Below are positions 60,476-64,000 of a stretch of DNA of 64,000 nt, piece by piece (the stretch's first letter is position 1; every line of letters begins with the position of its first letter). The stretch is from Mucilaginibacter arboris (GTDB lineage Bacteria; Bacteroidota; Bacteroidia; Sphingobacteriales; Sphingobacteriaceae). A program made the position numbers and the translations under genes. The DNA is taken from positions 124,001 through 188,000 of the forward strand of contig NZ_WPIK01000001.1 of NCBI RefSeq assembly GCF_009754915.1. Reading direction: 5' to 3'. The notes under the pieces are model-generated. The model did no database searches, was not told the DNA's origin, and saw only the letters and a program-made list of their open reading frames with translations.

Positions 60476-61780
60476 TCATTTACTTTTCATTGCCATATAG
60501 TCCAGCGTTAAATTGCACATCGCTTTTACACCTAAAGTAAATCCACTTTCATCAATATAAAAATCAGGCGTGTGGTGAGAAGGCGCTGTTAATGGGTTTC
60601 CGCCTTTGGGCATTCCTCCCAAAAAGAAAAATATACCCGGAACTTTCTCTTCGTAAAAAGAAAAATCTTCGGCGCCGGTAACAGCAGGGCGCAACAATAC
60701 ATTTTCTGCCCCGGCTGTTGCCTGTAAAGTTGGCAGCATTTTTTCTGTCAGAACCGGATCATTATAAGTAACCGGGTAATGGGTGCTGTATGGAATTTTT
60801 ACTTCTGCCGTAGCGCCTGCCGCTGCTGCCGTATTTTGCACGATGGTTTTAATGCGTTCGATAAACATTTTTTCATCCGGAGCGCTTAAATTTCGGATGG
60901 TTCCCATCATTTCTACCTGTTCAGGGATAATGTTAGAACGGTTTCCGCCATTAATCGAACCAATGGTAACCACGCCGCCGTTTTCTGTTACGTTTAAATT
61001 ACGGCTCACAATAGTTTGCAAAGCCATAATAATTTGTGCCGAAGTAACGACAGGATCAACAGACGACCACGGATAAGCGCCATGCGCCTGCCGCCCTTTT
61101 ACCGTAATTTTAAAATCATTTACCGCCGCCATTGCGCCGCCCGGGCGATAAGCTATTTTGCCAACTTCTGTTTGCGAGTTGATGTGTAAGCCAAAAATGA
61201 CATCTACTTTCGGGTTTTCCAGTACGCCTTCTTTTACCATTAATGCTGCACCGCCTTCTTCGCCAGCAGGTGCACCTTCTTCTGCCGGTTGAAAAATGAA
61301 CTTTACCGTTCCATGCAGTTCGCTTTTCATGGAAGATAAAATTTTTGCCACACCCATTAATATCGCCACATGCGAATCGTGCCCGCAAGCTGCCATTACG
61401 CCAACTTCCTGTCCGTTATACATCGCTTTTACTTTAGATGCAAACGGTACATTTACGCGTTCTGTAACCGGCAAACCGTCCATATCGGCACGTAAAGCCA
61501 CCACCGGGCCGGGTTTTCCTCCTTTTAATATCCCAACTACGCCCGTTTTGGCTACGCCGGTTTTTACTTCGATGCCTAATGATTTTAAGTAACTGGCTAC
61601 AATTCCGGAAGTCCGCACTTCATGATTTCCCAATTCCGGATGTTCGTGAAAATCTCTCCGCCAGGCAATTACCTGTTTTTCTAAAGCGTCTGCCTGTTTG
61701 CCAACCTGGGCTTTATAAGAAGTTTGCGAAAAAGCCGGAAAGCAAATCAACGCAAACGGTAAAAAGTAAAGTTTTTTCAT
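60476..61780 (-). CDS. Secreted M20-family amidohydrolase
   Basis: A 434-residue protein with a signal peptide ending near PAFSQT. Metal ligands appear in GHDSHVAILMGVAK (histidines), LRADMDGLPV and QPAEEGAPAGEEGG. The lid domain begins near AAVNDFKITVKG. Relatives hydrolyse N-acyl amino acids (hippurate or IAA-amino acid type). The export signal points to a periplasmic role; the substrate is unknown. Confidence 0.88.
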   Translation of the reverse strand: MKKLYFLPFALICFPAFSQTSYKAQVGKQADALEKQVIAWRRDFHEHPELGNHEVRTSGIVASYLKSLGIEVKTGVAKTGVVGILKGGKPGPVVALRADMDGLPVTERVNVPFASKVKAMYNGQEVGVMAACGHDSHVAILMGVAKILSSMKSELHGTVKFIFQPAEEGAPAGEEGGAALMVKEGVLENPKVDVIFGLHINSQTEVGKIAYRPGGAMAAVNDFKITVKGRQAHGAYPWSSVDPVVTSAQIIMALQTIVSRNLNVTENGGVVTIGSINGGNRSNIIPEQVEMMGTIRNLSAPDEKMFIERIKTIVQNTAAAAGATAEVKIPYSTHYPVTYNDPVLTEKMLPTLQATAGAENVLLRPAVTGAEDFSFYEEKVPGIFFFLGGMPKGGNPLTAPSHHTPDFYIDESGFTLGVKAMCNLTLDYMAMKSK

Positions 61781-61873
61781 CAGGGTTTTTATTTGTAAGA
61801 AAGATAGTCAAATATGCTTATTGCACAAGCCTTAAATTTTTTTAGTATCAAAATTTGATGCTAAAAATATACC

Positions 61874-61887
61874 GGTAAAAACAGCAT
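61874..61887 (+). repeat. GGTAAAAACAGCAT hybrid-form repeat
   Basis: A form that combines AACAG of the sister motif with GCAT of the main motif, 47 bases before the SMP-30 gene. Confidence 0.6.
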
Positions 61888-61933
61888 TACCCTTTTAATG
61901 CTTTATACCATTACCAATTATTAAACTTAATCT

Positions 61934-62896
61934 ATGAAAAACCTGCCTAAAAAGAGTACGCTGCTAATTTGTGGGATGCTTACAACTTTATCTTTTTATG
62001 CTTACGCACGAGATAAAAATCATAAAGCACTTTATTTATTTTCTAACGAGGCTATCAAAATAAAACCAGACTCAGAAATTGTTGCAGACAATGCTAAACT
62101 GCAATTGATCGCCAAACAGTTTAAGTTTACAGAAGGGCCGGCAGTTGATAAAATGGGAAATGTTTTTTTTACCGATCAGCCCAACGACAAGATCTGGAAA
62201 TACGACATTAACGGAAATCTTTCTGTTTTTATGGATAAAAGCGGTCGTTCTAACGGTTTGTATTTTGATAAAAAAGGAAATTTGATTGCCTGTGCTGATG
62301 AAAAAGATGAATTGTGGTCTATCTCGCCCGGAAAAAAAATCACGGTTTTGGTTGAAGGTTTTGAAGGCAAGAAATTAAACGGGCCAAACGATTTGTGGAT
62401 AGATGCAAAAGGCGGAATTTACATTACTGACCCGTATTACCAGCGCGATTACTGGACACGAAAAAAACCTGATTTGGAAGGCCAAAAGGTGTATTATCTC
62501 CCGAAAGGAAAAAAAGATTTGGTAATGGTTGCCGATGACTTAAAAAAACCAAACGGCATTGTAGGAACGCCAGACGGAAAATATTTATTTGTGGCCGATA
62601 TTGAAGGAAATAAAACTTATAAGTACGAAATTAAAGCAGACGGAACTTTAACTAACCGGCAGCTTTTTGCAGAAAAAGGTTCTGATGGAATGACGATGGA
62701 TAACCAGGGAAACATTTACCTGACCGGAAATGGCGTTTTTGTTTTCAATTCTGAAGGGAAGCAAATTAAACATATCGGCATTCCGGAAAAGTGGACTGGC
62801 AATATTTGCTTCGGTGGAAAAAACAGAGACATATTATTTATTACTGCTTCCGAAGGAATTTATACGCTGAAAACGAAAGTAAAAGGTGTTGAATAA
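61934..62896 (+). CDS. Secreted SMP-30/gluconolactonase-like beta-propeller protein
   Basis: A 320-residue protein with a signal peptide ending near FYAYA. FKFTEGPAVDKMGNVFFTDQ, DKSGRSNGLYFDKKGNLIAC, LNGPNDLWIDAKGGIYITDP and KKPNGIVGTPDGKYLFVAD are SMP-30 repeats with the expected metal-binding Glu, Asn and Asp. Members open sugar lactones. A sister-form repeat hairpin follows its stop. Confidence 0.88.
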   Translation: MKNLPKKSTLLICGMLTTLSFYAYARDKNHKALYLFSNEAIKIKPDSEIVADNAKLQLIAKQFKFTEGPAVDKMGNVFFTDQPNDKIWKYDINGNLSVFMDKSGRSNGLYFDKKGNLIACADEKDELWSISPGKKITVLVEGFEGKKLNGPNDLWIDAKGGIYITDPYYQRDYWTRKKPDLEGQKVYYLPKGKKDLVMVADDLKKPNGIVGTPDGKYLFVADIEGNKTYKYEIKADGTLTNRQLFAEKGSDGMTMDNQGNIYLTGNGVFVFNSEGKQIKHIGIPEKWTGNICFGGKNRDILFITASEGIYTLKTKVKGVE

Positions 62897-62906
62897 TTTT
62901 ATGCTA

Positions 62907-62936
62907 ATACTGTTTTTATGCCGGTAAAAACAGTAT
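62907..62936. repeat. Sister-form hairpin between convergent genes
   Basis: ATACTGTTTTTA (62907-62918), loop TGCCGG, TAAAAACAGTAT (62925-62936): perfect 12-base arms. It fills the gap between the SMP-30 gene and the first Uma2 gene and starts on the stop codon of the latter. Probably acts as a terminator for both. Confidence 0.85.
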
Positions 62937-63493
62937 CAGGAAAATAGCTTTTGCAAATCGATTTGCAAACCAGGCAAAGTATTTAAGGTGATGGTGCCGT
63001 TTTGATGCTCTTTTTGCTGTAAGATAAATTGTTTATCGTTTAAAACATAAACTTCTGCATTTTTGGATAAAGGGTCGATAATCAAATATTCCTTTACGCC
63101 GTAACGTTCGTAAAAATCTTTTTTATGTATTAAATCATAATAAGCGGTGGCAGGCGAAAGGGTTTCGATAACCAAATCAGGTGCACCATGGATACGATCG
63201 TAAAGTAATTCAACTTTGCTTTCGTTAGAGATGTAAATCAAATCAGGCTGAAAGGTATTTTTTTCATCCAGCACAACATCAACAGGATAAAACAAACAAA
63301 GTCCTCCTAAACCGTTTTTTTCTAAATGTTGAGAGATCAACATAAAAAGTTTCCCATTAACCAACTGATGATTAAGCGAAAAAATTGGCGGCATCACTTT
63401 TTCTCCATCAATCAATTGAAACTGCGGGCCTACTTCCAGCGAATGGTAATCTAATTCGGTATATTTCTTTTTCTCCGCAACTGGCATAATCAA
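62936..63493 (-). CDS. Uma2-family endonuclease-fold protein (first copy)
   Basis: A 185-residue PD-(D/E)XK-fold protein. FQLIDGEKVMPPIFSLNH, FYPVDVVLDEKNTFQPDLIY, APDLVIETLSPATAYYDL and YERYGVKEYLIIDP are the Uma2 pattern, with aspartate, glutamate and the later lysine of the active centre. The function of the family is unsettled. It is clearly paralogous to the next gene, with the same ending LPGLQIDLQKLFS. Confidence 0.87.
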   Translation of the reverse strand: MIMPVAEKKKYTELDYHSLEVGPQFQLIDGEKVMPPIFSLNHQLVNGKLFMLISQHLEKNGLGGLCLFYPVDVVLDEKNTFQPDLIYISNESKVELLYDRIHGAPDLVIETLSPATAYYDLIHKKDFYERYGVKEYLIIDPLSKNAEVYVLNDKQFILQQKEHQNGTITLNTLPGLQIDLQKLFS

Positions 63494-63511
63494 GTTTATA
63501 AATTTTTAGAT

Positions 63512-63525
63512 GGTAAAAGAAGCAT
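63512..63525 (+). repeat. GGTAAAAGAAGCAT repeat at the end of the second Uma2 gene
   Basis: Exact copy abutting the TGA stop of the Uma2 copy at 63525. The first Uma2 gene has the sister form at the matching place (62923-62936). Confidence 0.88.
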
Positions 63526-64000
63526 CAGGAAAACAGCTTTTGCAGGTCAATTTGTAAACCAGGCAAGGTATTTAAGTTGATCGTATCATTTTGCTTTTGC
63601 TGTAGCTCAAATTTATTTTCTCTTAAAACATAAGCTTCAGCATAGAAATGTTTTGGATCAATAATCAAATATTCCTTTACGCCGTAACGTTCGTAAAAAT
63701 TTTTCTTCTGCTGCAAATCATAATAAGCGGTAGAAGGAGAAAGAATTTCGACGATCAAATCAGGTGCGCCCATAATCCGGTCATGAAACAGCTCCTTTTT
63801 TCTTTCGCCTGAAATGTAGATTAAATCAGTTTGAAAAATGTTTTCTTCATCTAAAACTACATCCAACGGAGCATATAAACATAGTCCGTCAGCATTAATT
63901 TTTTCTGAAAAAGCGTCTATAATTTTAAAAATCCGTGCTGATAATAGCTGATGATAAGAACTTGGCGATGGCGACATAACTAAATCTCCGTTAATGAGTT
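63525..64000 (-). CDS. Uma2-family endonuclease-fold protein (second copy), N-terminus cut by window end
   Basis: The frame is open through the window edge: before the inner ATG at 63977 it continues with LINGDLVMSPSPSSYHQL, the usual Uma2 start region, so the true start lies beyond 64000. LDEENIFQTDLIYISGERK, APDLIVEILSPSTAYYDL and YERYGVKEYLIIDP match the first copy closely. The pair is a tandem duplication. Confidence 0.87.
   Translation of the reverse strand, partial: LINGDLVMSPSPSSYHQLLSARIFKIIDAFSEKINADGLCLYAPLDVVLDEENIFQTDLIYISGERKKELFHDRIMGAPDLIVEILSPSTAYYDLQQKKNFYERYGVKEYLIIDPKHFYAEAYVLRENKFELQQKQNDTINLNTLPGLQIDLQKLFS

Noticed and set aside
1-64000. CRISPR array
   Set aside because: The dispersed repeats are not regularly spaced, lie on both strands and are not clustered; no cas genes are present.
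1-64000. tRNA or rRNA genes
   Set aside because: I checked the larger spacers by eye and saw no cloverleaf arms or rRNA-like segments; a tRNAscan run would settle it.

Overview
The window looks like chromosome of a Bacteroidota bacterium, most likely family Sphingobacteriaceae (Pedobacter or Mucilaginibacter type). This rests on the T9SS/gliding genes gldJ and porV, the NuoA-N set with a short NuoG, BlaR1-TonB fusions, Bacteroidota promoter boxes (TAnnTTTG) and AT-rich spacers. The genus is inferred, not proven.

Layout. 0-9.5 kb: 3' end of a dipeptide epimerase, a BlaI/M56 sensor pair, a beta-CASP nuclease, an M28 peptidase, a VOC protein, an acyltransferase, a Nudix hydrolase and metK. 9.5-9.7 kb: metK leader holding what I read as a SAM-II riboswitch directly behind a good promoter. 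9.9-16.4 kb: a SUI1 factor, then exbB-exbD-exbD-tonB, a small membrane protein, a PstS-like lipoprotein and a TPR protein. 16.4-29.5 kb: complex I, nuoA to nuoN in order. 29.5-33.5 kb: DedA, pyrophosphatase, CBS/CNNM protein, rsmE, DUF4159. 33.5-37.2 kb: gldJ and porV (divergent), ispF. 37.4-51.6 kb: a minus-strand pectin locus with polygalacturonase, GH105 hydrolase, pectinesterase, uxaB, uxaA, uxaC, kdgK, eda, hexuronate transporter and a GapN-like dehydrogenase. Together these can take secreted pectin breakdown to pyruvate and 3-phosphoglycerate. 51.8-64 kb: housekeeping and accessory genes (FtsX-type permease, MBL hydrolase, hybrid histidine kinase, DUF2027-Smr protein, GT39, a small toxin-antitoxin pair with a frameshifted toxin, cobA, M20 amidohydrolase, SMP-30 protein, two tandem Uma2 nucleases).

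The most unusual signal is a dispersed short repeat. The 12-mer TAAAAGAAGCAT (reverse complement ATGCTTCTTTTA) occurs 27 times exactly by my hand count, in spacers and inside genes. Sister forms are TAAAAACAGTAT, TAAAAACAGCAT and TAAAAGAAGTAT. It forms hairpins, sits in every larger gap of the pectin locus, supplies most of the signal peptide of the pectinesterase, touches the start codon of cobA and lies directly behind the stop codons of both Uma2 paralogs (a different form behind each). It is almost absent from 8.3-33.6 kb. A second, longer repeat family with GACGATAGGAG at its core occurs three times, once nested inside a hairpin of the first.

I found no tRNA, rRNA, CRISPR array, insertion sequence or prophage.
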